DNA from: Actinobacteria bacterium ATB1
GTDB taxonomy: Bacteria; Actinomycetota; Acidimicrobiia; UBA2766
Reading direction: 5' to 3'
DNA: 13,192 bases
Assembly: GCA_021404985.1 (NCBI GenBank)
Contig: QWHP01000096.1
Span: 1-13,192, forward strand
The notes under the pieces were generated by a model. That model was not told the DNA's origin and ran no database searches. It worked only from the letters and a program-made list of their open reading frames with translations. The position numbers were made by a program, and so were the translations under genes. Shown one piece after another: positions 1-6,650 of the stretch. Position 1 is the first letter of the stretch. Each line of letters opens with the position of its first letter.

Positions 1-472
1 TCGACGTCCCGAACGCCTCGCTCAGGGCGTCGATCGTCGCAGCCACGTCAGCGCGCTCCCGGTCGACTTTGTTTACGAAGACCATGCGCGGCTTGTCGAG
101 CTGTTCGGCCATGTGCCACACCACTTCGTGCTGCACCTCGAGGCCTTCGACGGCGGAGACCACGAGACAAACGACGTCACAGACCGCCAGGCCGGCCTGC
201 ACCTCGCCGATGAAGTCCGCGTAGCCGGGCGTGTCGAGGACGTTGATCTTGTGGTCCTTCCATTCGATCGGCGCCACCGCCAGAGAAACCGAGATCTTGC
301 GGTGACGTTCCTCTTCCTCGAAGTCGAGCAGCGAGGACTCGTCGTCGACCGATCCGAGCCGGGCGGTTGCCCCCGAGAGGTACAGCAGGGCCTCGCCGAG
401 GGAGGTCTTGCCTGTGCCGCCGTGGCCTGCCAGCAACACGTTGCGGATCTTGTCGGAGGGGTATTCCTTCAC
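1..472 (-). CDS. EF-G2-like translational GTPase, N-terminal part (runs off left edge)
   Basis: This is the first 157 residues of an elongation factor G-like GTPase, read on the minus strand. A P-loop GHGGTGKT lies at residues 16-23, a G3 motif DTPGY at 80-84 and a G4 motif NKVD at 134-137. The switch I stretch reads ERHRKISV (55-62) where canonical EF-G has an RGITI core; that pattern fits the actinobacterial FusA2/EF-G2 paralogue rather than the main translocase. The GTG start at 470-472 is chosen because a GGGAG ribosome-binding site sits 6 bases upstream and an in-frame stop lies not far beyond. EF-G family members are cytosolic and act on the ribosome; the role of the EF-G2 paralogue is poorly defined. 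The gene diverges from the lipid operon and is probably not functionally tied to it. The C-terminal domains are outside the window. Confidence 0.9.
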   Translation of the reverse strand, partial: MKEYPSDKIRNVLLAGHGGTGKTSLGEALLYLSGATARLGSVDDESSLLDFEEEERHRKISVSLAVAPIEWKDHKINVLDTPGYADFIGEVQAGLAVCDVVCLVVSAVEGLEVQHEVVWHMAEQLDKPRMVFVNKVDRERADVAATIDALSEAFGTS

Positions 473-784
473 GAGCGGCTCCCGCGTCGATGCGATCGTC
501 GGTGGGATCAGGGCAGGAGGTATCCTGTCTCTCCCATCGGGCTCTGTCCCTCTGCGAGGGTTGCGTCATGGTATCGCCCGGGGGCAAGGGAGGGAATCCC
601 CGAGAATGCGACCGCGTTTCCCGTCCTCAGGGAGGAGCGGGAGGAGCGGGAGGAGCGCTTGGCCTGAGGCGGGAACCGTGATAGGGTGCTCGCGAGAGCA
701 AGCATGTGCTAGCAAGGCTGCGCCGCGCTCCCTGCCACCGGTGGTGCCCCCAGGGTGCGTATGCTTGCCCGGACAGAGACGAAC
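473..784. other. Divergent intergenic region
   Basis: This stretch separates the minus-strand EF-G2 gene from the plus-strand lipid operon and should hold promoters for both. I see no convincing protein gene; the ORFs crossing it are out-of-frame extensions of the neighbours. It contains a triple 9-bp tandem repeat (630-656), a -10-like TAGGGT at 682-687, a TGCTC/GAGCA hairpin with a GCGA loop (687-700), an 8-bp palindrome TGCTAGCA (707-714) and a possible -10 TATGCT at 760-765. No -35 box is clear for any of these. Confidence 0.6.
630..656. repeat. Three perfect tandem copies of GGGAGGAGC
   Basis: Copies lie at 630-638, 639-647 and 648-656 with no mismatch, inside the divergent promoter region. 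The unit resembles a Shine-Dalgarno sequence, but no plausible start codon follows at the right distance. It may be a slippage-prone tract or a protein-binding array; function is unknown. Confidence 0.8.
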
Positions 785-850
785 ATGACTTCGCAGCAGA
801 CGTCGCACAGCGTCCCCGGACACGGGCGGGCCGAGGAGGGATCCGCGTGA
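785..850 (+). CDS. Possible 21-residue leader ORF overlapping pgsA
   Basis: An ATG at 785 opens a 21-codon frame whose TGA (848-850) overlaps the GTG start of pgsA in a GTGA, the same arrangement used at other junctions in this operon. Third codon positions are mostly G or C (17 of the 20 codons after the start), as in the real genes nearby. The same frame has an alternative ATG at 761. The predicted peptide is polar, with no membrane segment or recognised motif. The ribosome-binding site before 785 is weak. It could be a translationally coupled leader peptide, a remnant of an upstream gene, or chance in GC-rich DNA. Confidence 0.3.
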   Translation: MTSQQTSHSVPGHGRAEEGSA

Positions 851-1725
851 TCGACGCGCAGGGCAGACCTGGAATCCAGGCGATCTCGTCGAAGGTCGGC
901 CGAACCCTTGCTTCGTGGGGGTTCACACCGGACTGGATAACTCTGACCGGTCTCGTACTCGCCGTACCCGCCGCAATCCTCATCGCGGCCGGATTGCTCT
1001 GGCAGGGCTTCGTCGTCGCCGCCGTCGCTGCGATCCTCGACGTGTTCGACGGGGCGGTCGCCAAGGCGCGGGGCGGAGGCACGCGGCGCGGCGGCTTCTT
1101 CGACGCCACTGCGGACCGTGTCGTGGACATGCTGTACTTCGGAAGCCTCGCCTGGTACCTCGGCCGGGACGACTTCCGGCTCGCCGTGCTAGCGATGGCA
1201 TGCATGGGGCTCTCGATGCTCGTGTCGTACCTGCGGGCCAAGGCAGGGGAGCTCGGTTTCAACGCCCACGTCGGGATCATGGAGAGGGCCGAGCGCCTCG
1301 CCGTGCTCGGAATCGGGGTCCTCATCGAGATCTTCGTCCCGGGCGCCATCGTCGTCGCCCTCTGGATCGCCCTCGCGCTGTCGGTCGTCACCGTCGCGCA
1401 ACGCTTCATGGCGGTCTGGCGCCAGGGCACCGCCGAACCACCGGTGCCGCTCGAACAGATCAGGCTCATACCCGAGTTCAAGGAGATCCGCGATCGCATC
1501 TCGGCCAACAGACACGAGGGCGCAACCGTCGTGATCTCCGTGCGCCGCGTCTGGGAGTCGAGCCGTGCCGAGTGGGAGGAGCGGCGTGTGCAGGCGCGGG
1601 CCCGGAGGGTCGCGGCGCGCGACGAGCGCCGCCGTGTCAGCGAGCGCCTCACCTCCGAACGCGCCGCGCACTCGACACGTAGGCCCAGGCGCCGAGGCAA
1701 GCAGGACGGCTCGCGGCGACCATGA
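847..1725 (+). CDS. pgsA: Phosphatidylinositol phosphate synthase (CDP-alcohol phosphatidyltransferase)
   Basis: This is a 292-residue integral membrane enzyme of the CDP-alcohol phosphatidyltransferase family. The actinobacterial PgsA1 type joins CDP-diacylglycerol to inositol 1-phosphate, giving phosphatidylinositol phosphate, the precursor of PI and PIMs. The signature D-x2-DG-x2-A-x9-G-x3-D-x3-D runs from D65 to D90 (D65, D68, G69, A72, G82, D86, D90). The usual Arg after the Ala is Lys (K73). A second family block, GIMERAERL, follows further on. Several hydrophobic segments lie between about residues 33 and 195. The C-terminal ~60 residues are very rich in Arg and Glu, so the protein is longer than the ~217-residue mycobacterial enzyme. 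The GTG start is set by a strong GAGGAGGG site at 833-840; an in-frame extension back to 706 looks non-coding. It overlaps the acyltransferase gene by 4 bp. Confidence 0.88.
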   Translation: MIDAQGRPGIQAISSKVGRTLASWGFTPDWITLTGLVLAVPAAILIAAGLLWQGFVVAAVAAILDVFDGAVAKARGGGTRRGGFFDATADRVVDMLYFGSLAWYLGRDDFRLAVLAMACMGLSMLVSYLRAKAGELGFNAHVGIMERAERLAVLGIGVLIEIFVPGAIVVALWIALALSVVTVAQRFMAVWRQGTAEPPVPLEQIRLIPEFKEIRDRISANRHEGATVVISVRRVWESSRAEWEERRVQARARRVAARDERRRVSERLTSERAAHSTRRPRRRGKQDGSRRP

Positions 1726-2708
1726 GCAAGTCTCCGATCCAGGGCGCCGACTCCAGCGCGCTCAGGGACACGGGACGCGAGGTCGTCTCTCGCATCGAGG
1801 TCGGCGCCTTCAAGGCGGGCGGCAGGCTCGCCCCCCTGCTCCCGGATCCCGTCGCGAACGTCCTCGCCGACGGGATCCGGCGCATCCTGCAACGCCAGAT
1901 GCGGGATCGCAGGTTCATGGTCGAACGCCACATGCGCCGCGCCCTCGGTGCAGAGGCTTCGGACGCCGAGGTCCAGCATGCCGTCGACGAGGCCTTCGCC
2001 TCATACTCCCGCTACTGGCTCGAGACCTTCAGACTCGGGGGCTTCGATCGCGAGCGCGTGGAGGCGTCTTTCCGGGTCGAGGGCATCGAGACGTTCCGGG
2101 CGGCGCTGGAGGGAGAGACAGGCTGCATCCTCGCCCTGCCCCAGCTCGGCCAGTGGGAGATCGCCGGTGCCTGGGTGGGCCTGCAGGGGTGGCGTCTCAC
2201 CACCGTCGCTGAGGAGTTGCAGCCGGCCGAGCTCTACCGCTGGTTCGTCGACCTCCGGGAACGCAAGTTCGGCATGAACGTCCACTCGGCATCGGACAAG
2301 GACGCCGCACGCAAGCTCCTGGGCGATCTCCGCCGCGGCGATGTGATCGCCCTACTGTCCGACAGGGATCTGGCGGGGCGGGGCCCGGAGGTGACGTTCT
2401 TCGGCGAGAGGACCACGCTTCCGGCGGGTCCCGCTTCCCTGAGCATCCAGACGGGCGCGCCTCTCCTTCCTGTGGCCGTCTACGAGACCGGTGACTGGCG
2501 ATACGAGGCAGTGGTCAGGCCGCCACTGCCCATCCCCGAGACCGGCCGGAAGGCCGAGAGAGTGGCGGAGCTGACGCAGGATCTTGCCTACGAGCTCGAG
2601 GGGCTCATCCGAAGGGCGCCCACCCAGTGGCACCTCCTCCAGCCGAACTGGCCTTCCGACCGGGAGGCACTCGCCCGCAGACGCGCCGAGCGGGGATCGC
2701 GGACGTGA
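1722..2708 (+). CDS. PIM acyltransferase homologue (LpxL/HtrB-type), His replaced by Gln at the catalytic position
   Basis: This 328-residue protein belongs to the lysophospholipid/LpxL-HtrB acyltransferase family and sits where patA (phosphatidylinositol mannoside acyltransferase, Rv2611c) sits in mycobacteria. PatA transfers a fatty acyl chain to the 6-position of the mannose on PIM1/PIM2 at the inner face of the membrane. The expected H-x4-D/E catalytic motif in the ALPHxGNWD block is here ALPQLGQWE, with Q141 in place of His and E146 in place of Asp. The next family block, SDRDL (213-217) followed by GPEVTFFGE (221-229), is intact. Length is near normal and no frameshift is visible. The ATG lies in an ATGA overlap with pgsA; there is no good ribosome-binding site, so translational coupling is likely. 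Membership in the family is clear; activity is uncertain. Confidence 0.82.
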   Translation: MSKSPIQGADSSALRDTGREVVSRIEVGAFKAGGRLAPLLPDPVANVLADGIRRILQRQMRDRRFMVERHMRRALGAEASDAEVQHAVDEAFASYSRYWLETFRLGGFDRERVEASFRVEGIETFRAALEGETGCILALPQLGQWEIAGAWVGLQGWRLTTVAEELQPAELYRWFVDLRERKFGMNVHSASDKDAARKLLGDLRRGDVIALLSDRDLAGRGPEVTFFGERTTLPAGPASLSIQTGAPLLPVAVYETGDWRYEAVVRPPLPIPETGRKAERVAELTQDLAYELEGLIRRAPTQWHLLQPNWPSDREALARRRAERGSRT

Positions 2709-3829
2709 CGGAGGCTGCCCTCCGGGTGGGGATCCTGTGCCCGTACTCCCTGGCTTGGCCGGGCGGTGTGCAGACGCACGTCCTGTCGGTGACCCAAGCG
2801 CTCGAGGCGCACGGGGTCAGGGCCGACGTGCTTGCTCCTACTGAGGGCCGGCGGATCGACGCCCCCGTCCGGGTGCGCTCGCTCGGCCGGACTGTTCCCC
2901 TGCCCGCCAACGGCTCGACGGCGCGGATCGCTCTGGGTCCGGCGTGCGTGAGGCGCGCTCTGAAGCTCGTGGGCACCTACGACCTGGTCCACGTCCACGA
3001 ACCATTGGTCCCGGGGGCGGCACTCGCTGTGAGCCTGCGACGTCCGGTCCCGCTCGTCGGCACGTTCCATGCGGCCTCTGAGGGCGGCTACTGGGGTTAC
3101 GCGCTCGGGAAGCCGGTCATGGCGCCTGCCTGGAGGCATCTGGACCTTCGCCTTGCCGTCTCCGACGCCGCTGCGGACCGGGTCACGAGGTACTTCACAG
3201 GCCCGGTCGAGAGGTTCCCCAACGGCGTCGACGTCGAGCGCTTCGCGTCGGCAGAGCCTTTCGGCAGGTCCGGGGCCGAGTCCGTCATCCTCTTCGTCGG
3301 GCGCGACGAGCCGCGCAAGGGTTTGCGCCACCTGCTCGCCGCGTTCGAAGAGGTCAGGTCGGCCATTCGGGGAGTGCAACTCTGGATCGCCGGACCCGAA
3401 ACCGAGTCGCTGAGAGGCAACGCCATCAGATCATTCGGTCTCGTCGACGACGCGATGCTTGCCTCTCTCTTCAGGGCCGCCGACGTCTTCTGCGCGCCCT
3501 CCACCTTCGGCGAGAGCTTCGGGATGGTCCTCCTCGAGGCGATGGCGGCAGGGACTCCCGTGGTAGCGACCGAGATCCCGGGCTACGCAGCGGTCGCTAG
3601 GGCCGAGAAGGGGGAGGCGATGCTCGTCGCGCCGGGGGACGAACAGGCGCTTGCCGGCGCCCTCCTCGGTGTCCTCGGTGACGCGACGAGGCGAGATGCG
3701 ATGTCTCGGGCGGGAAAGGCTCGTGCGTCGGAGTTCGACTGGGCCGTCCTCGCCGGAAGGCTCGCCGACCACTACCGACGCACCTTGGCCTCGGCGGGCC
3801 GCGATCGCGCAGGTGGCCGAGGCCACTAA
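2705..3829 (+). CDS. pimA: Phosphatidylinositol alpha-mannosyltransferase (GT4 family)
   Basis: This 374-residue GT-B glycosyltransferase transfers mannose from GDP-mannose to the 2-position of inositol in phosphatidylinositol, the first committed step of PIM synthesis, on the cytoplasmic face of the membrane. The N-terminal block VGILCPYS followed by PGGVQTH (19-25) matches PimA closely. A VHVHEP block holds the expected His. The nucleotide-sugar site retains R200 and K205 in GRDEPRKG (one residue shorter than the mycobacterial GRYDEPRKG), and the GT4 E-x7-E motif is E270/E278 in ESFGMVLLE. The GTG start overlaps the preceding TGA as GTGA, with GGGGA 7 bases upstream; a longer in-frame extension to 2627 lies inside the acyltransferase gene and is rejected. 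Length is close to the 386 residues of the M. smegmatis enzyme. Confidence 0.93.
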   Translation: MTEAALRVGILCPYSLAWPGGVQTHVLSVTQALEAHGVRADVLAPTEGRRIDAPVRVRSLGRTVPLPANGSTARIALGPACVRRALKLVGTYDLVHVHEPLVPGAALAVSLRRPVPLVGTFHAASEGGYWGYALGKPVMAPAWRHLDLRLAVSDAAADRVTRYFTGPVERFPNGVDVERFASAEPFGRSGAESVILFVGRDEPRKGLRHLLAAFEEVRSAIRGVQLWIAGPETESLRGNAIRSFGLVDDAMLASLFRAADVFCAPSTFGESFGMVLLEAMAAGTPVVATEIPGYAAVARAEKGEAMLVAPGDEQALAGALLGVLGDATRRDAMSRAGKARASEFDWAVLAGRLADHYRRTLASAGRDRAGGRGH

Positions 3830-3864
3830 TCTCGGGAAGTCAGCGATCGCCGAGAGGAAACCCG

Positions 3865-5670
3865 ATGTTGTGGGTCGTCATGGTCGTGCTCGTTCTCGCC
3901 GTACTCGTCCTGTTGCTGCTCGCAGGGATGTACAACGGCCTCGTGAAGCGGCGCAATCGCGTCGACTCGGCGTGGAGCGACATCGACGTCCAGTTGCGCC
4001 GACGCTACGACCTGATACCCAACCTCGTCGAAACCGTCCGCGGGTATGCAGCGCACGAGAGCCAGACGCTCGAAGCCGTGATCGCCGCGCGTAACGTGGG
4101 CATGACAGCGCAAACTCCCCACGAAGCGGCGGCAGCGGACAACATGCTGACCGGAGCGCTTAGACAACTGCTCGCGGTGAGCGAGGCCTATCCGGACCTC
4201 AAAGCGAACCAGAACTTCCTCGCCCTGCAGGAGGAGCTGACCGGGACCGAGGGCCGCATCGCCTACGCACGGCAGTACTACAACGACGCCGTCAGGGACT
4301 ACAACACCAAGATCCAGAGCTTCCCGGCGGTCGTGATCGCCAACATGTTCAAGTTCGACGAGCGCGAGTACTACGAGGTCGAGGACGCCGAGGCGAGGGG
4401 GCCGGTTACGGTGGACTTCGGCACACAGTCTGCGGCACCCCCGCCGCAGGTGGGCTTCCAGTCGCAGCCCGCACAGGCCCAGCCGCCCCAGCCCCAGGTG
4501 CCGCCTCCGGGGGCACCCCCGGCTCCTCCCCGTGAGCACGGTGTCCGTACGATGGAGCTCTACAAGCAGATCAACGCGAACAAGAGGCGCTCTGCACTCC
4601 TGATCATCGTCGTCACAGCGCTCCTCGTGGCAATGGGCTACTTCGCGGCCGTCTGGCTGGGCTACGGATGGTGGCCACTCGGCATCGCGTTCCTCGTCGT
4701 CGTCGCGCTTTCCGTCGGGTCCTACTGGTTCTCGGACAGGATCGCGCTTGCCGCCTCCAAGGCGGTCGAGGTGGGGCCGGAAGACGCGCCGAGACTGCAC
4801 AACATCGTCGAGGGCCTCTGCATCTCGACCGGGCTTCCCAAGCCGCGCATCTACATCGTCCACGATCCGTCGCCAAACGCGTTCGCCACGGGTCGCAACC
4901 CGGAGCACGCCGCCGTCGCGGTGACGACAGGTCTGCTGCAGCTCATGAGCCGGGACGAACTCGAGGGCGTTCTCGCCCACGAGCTCTCCCACGTGAAGAA
5001 CTACGACATCCTCGTGCAATCGATGGTTGTCGTCCTCGTGGGAAGCGTGGTCCTCCTCGCAGACGTCCTCGTCCGGTTCATGTTCTGGGGCGGAGTCAGT
5101 GGCCGCCGAGGCGGGGGCCAGGGCGGGGGCCAAGGAGGCGGAATCGGGGCGATCGTCGGTCTCGTCGGCCTCGTCCTTCTGTTGCTCTCGCCGATCTTCG
5201 CCCGCATGATCCAGTTCTCGGTCTCGCGAAAGCGTGAGTCCCTCGCCGACGCTACGGCGGTCGACATCACGAGATACCCCGCCGGTCTCATCGGGGCGCT
5301 CGAGAAGCTGAAGGCGGACGGGTCCGTCGTGAAGTCGGCATCGCGCGCCACGGCACACATGTGGATCGAATCGCCGCTCGACAACGAGAAGGGTCACCGG
5401 GGAGGACGCCTGAACCGGATGTTCATGACGCACCCACCCCTCGACGACCGCATCGAGGCCCTGCGCCGTATCGAGGGAAGTGCGGGGTACGAGGGCGCCG
5501 GACATGCGGAGGGGCCGATCGGAGCGGAGACGGGCCTCGGTGTCCGCGCGCCCCAGCCTGCATCGCCCTCTACCGGGGTCGCATCTCCTGAGGGGGTCCA
5601 GGGGCCCGAGGCGCCTCCCGCCGGATCGCCGGGTCCGCCCGGCGCCCCGCCACCGATCGGCTACTGGTAG
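3865..5670 (+). CDS. LemA-HtpX fusion: membrane-anchored M48 zinc metalloprotease
   Basis: A single 601-codon frame encodes two proteins that are usually separate neighbours. Residues 2-21 are a membrane anchor, followed by a LemA helical domain (RNRVDSAWSDIDVQLRRRYD at 30-49) to about 175. A Pro/Gln-rich linker (about 187-225) leads to an HtpX-like M48B protease starting MELYKQINANKRR at 230. Membrane segments lie near 244-264, 270-288, 387-408 and 428-448. The zinc site is HELSH (H372, E373, H376) with third ligand E458 in RESLAD. A Gly-rich loop (416-426) separates the third and fourth membrane segments, and a 62-residue Pro/Gly tail follows. HtpX degrades damaged membrane proteins at the cytoplasmic face; basic residues after the LemA anchor and before the HtpX segments put the linker in the cytosol too. 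A GAGAGG site precedes the ATG. Internal initiation at M230 cannot be excluded, but no good site precedes it. Confidence 0.92.
   Translation: MLWVVMVVLVLAVLVLLLLAGMYNGLVKRRNRVDSAWSDIDVQLRRRYDLIPNLVETVRGYAAHESQTLEAVIAARNVGMTAQTPHEAAAADNMLTGALRQLLAVSEAYPDLKANQNFLALQEELTGTEGRIAYARQYYNDAVRDYNTKIQSFPAVVIANMFKFDEREYYEVEDAEARGPVTVDFGTQSAAPPPQVGFQSQPAQAQPPQPQVPPPGAPPAPPREHGVRTMELYKQINANKRRSALLIIVVTALLVAMGYFAAVWLGYGWWPLGIAFLVVVALSVGSYWFSDRIALAASKAVEVGPEDAPRLHNIVEGLCISTGLPKPRIYIVHDPSPNAFATGRNPEHAAVAVTTGLLQLMSRDELEGVLAHELSHVKNYDILVQSMVVVLVGSVVLLADVLVRFMFWGGVSGRRGGGQGGGQGGGIGAIVGLVGLVLLLLSPIFARMIQFSVSRKRESLADATAVDITRYPAGLIGALEKLKADGSVVKSASRATAHMWIESPLDNEKGHRGGRLNRMFMTHPPLDDRIEALRRIEGSAGYEGAGHAEGPIGAETGLGVRAPQPASPSTGVASPEGVQGPEAPPAGSPGPPGAPPPIGYW
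5110..5133 (+). repeat. 12-bp direct repeat inside the HtpX Gly-rich loop
   Basis: Two copies of GGCGGGGGCCA with a 12-bp period (5110-5120 and 5122-5132) encode the repeated GGGQ of the loop between the third and fourth membrane segments. This is a likely slippage site; loop length may vary between relatives. Confidence 0.6.
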
Positions 5671-5711
5671 CCGTCCGGCCACCTCGAAGCGGGAGGGCCC
5701 TGACGCTCCGA

Positions 5712-5717
5712 TAGCAT
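5712..5717 (+). promoter_or_regulatory. Candidate -10 box for pdxS operon
   Basis: TAGCAT in the 92-bp gap after the LemA-HtpX gene fits the actinobacterial TANNNT -10 pattern, about 45 bases before the pdxS ATG. I see no clear -35 box and no strong terminator for the gene upstream, so read-through is possible. Confidence 0.35.
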
Positions 5718-5762
5718 GGGGTCGGTTTTCGATCGCTCTGACCCGAATGCCGAGGAGTCGAG

Positions 5763-6650
5763 ATGTCTGAGGAACGCGGCACCGGTCGTGTGAAGCGCGG
5801 ATTGGCCGAGATGCTCAAGGGTGGCGTGATCATGGACGTGGTCACCGCCGACCACGCGAGGATCGCCGAGGACGCAGGCGCATGTGCCGTCATGGCGTTG
5901 GAGCGCGTGCCGGCAGACATAAGGGCCGACGGCGGCGTGGCGCGCATGTCGGATCCGGTGCTGATCGAGAGGATCCAGGCTGCAGTATCGATCCCTGTCA
6001 TGGCCAAGTGCCGGATCGGGCACTTCGCCGAAGCGCAGGTGTTGGAGGCGTTGCGGGTCGACTACATAGACGAGTCCGAGGTCCTGACACCTGCAGACGA
6101 GGCCAACCACATCGACAAGTGGGCGTTCACCGTCCCCTTCGTCTGCGGTGCCACCAACCTCGGGGAGGCGCTGAGGCGTATCGGTGAGGGGGCGGCGATG
6201 ATCCGGTCGAAGGGCGAGGCCGGTTCCGGCAACGTGGTCGAGGCGGTGCGCCACCTCCGCTCCATCGTGGGCGACATCCGCCGGCTCGGAACGTCTGACG
6301 ACGCGGAGCTCATGGCGGCGGCGAAGAACCATGCGGCCCCCTTCGAGCTCGTGCGAGAGATCGCCGACACCGGCCGCCTGCCCGTACCTCTCTTCTGTGC
6401 CGGAGGTATCTCGACTCCCGCCGACGCCTCGCTTGTGATGCAGCTCGGTGCGGAGTCCTGCTTCGTCGGGTCCGGCATCTTCAAGAGCGGCGATCCCGCA
6501 AAGCGGGCCCGGGCAATCGTCGAGGCGACGACGCACTACGCCGATCCGGACGTGGTGCTCAAGGTGAGCCGCGATCTCGGCGAGCCGATGGTGGGGATCG
6601 ACGTCACGACTCTCCCCGAGTCGGAGCGCCTCGCAGACAGGGGCTGGTGA
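5763..6650 (+). CDS. pdxS: Pyridoxal 5'-phosphate synthase, synthase subunit
   Basis: PdxS condenses ribose 5-phosphate and glyceraldehyde 3-phosphate with ammonia to make pyridoxal 5'-phosphate; it works in the cytosol as a ring complex with the glutaminase PdxT. This 295-residue protein is of normal length and highly conserved. D25 in the VIMDVV block, the ribose-phosphate-binding Lys K82 in MAKCRIGH and the second catalytic Lys K150 in RSKGEAG are all present, as is the FCAGGI phosphate-binding block. A GAGGAG ribosome-binding site (5752-5757) lies 5 bases before the ATG. The stop overlaps pdxT as GTGA, so the two subunits are likely made together. Confidence 0.97.
   Translation: MSEERGTGRVKRGLAEMLKGGVIMDVVTADHARIAEDAGACAVMALERVPADIRADGGVARMSDPVLIERIQAAVSIPVMAKCRIGHFAEAQVLEALRVDYIDESEVLTPADEANHIDKWAFTVPFVCGATNLGEALRRIGEGAAMIRSKGEAGSGNVVEAVRHLRSIVGDIRRLGTSDDAELMAAAKNHAAPFELVREIADTGRLPVPLFCAGGISTPADASLVMQLGAESCFVGSGIFKSGDPAKRARAIVEATTHYADPDVVLKVSRDLGEPMVGIDVTTLPESERLADRGW

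Noticed and set aside
704..712. ATG-TGC-TAG, a Met-Cys mini-ORF like a cysteine-sensing leader
   Set aside because: Only two codons, not positioned at a predicted transcription start, and expected often by chance.
706..846. Upstream in-frame extension of pgsA
   Set aside because: The extension is Arg/Cys/Pro-rich and unlike PgsA N-termini, while a near-perfect ribosome-binding site fixes the GTG at 847.
627..1979. A 450-codon minus-strand frame across pgsA and the acyltransferase
   Set aside because: Low-complexity Arg/Ser/Ala translation with no motif, opposite two recognised genes.
2627..2704. Upstream in-frame extension of pimA
   Set aside because: It lies inside the acyltransferase gene; the PimA core begins within 10 residues of the GTG at 2705, which has a ribosome-binding site and a GTGA overlap.
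3826..5682. A 618-codon open frame on the minus strand opposite the LemA-HtpX gene
   Set aside because: It mirrors a well-supported gene; its translation is His/Arg/Asp-rich with no recognisable domain. Long antisense frames are expected where third positions are nearly all G or C.
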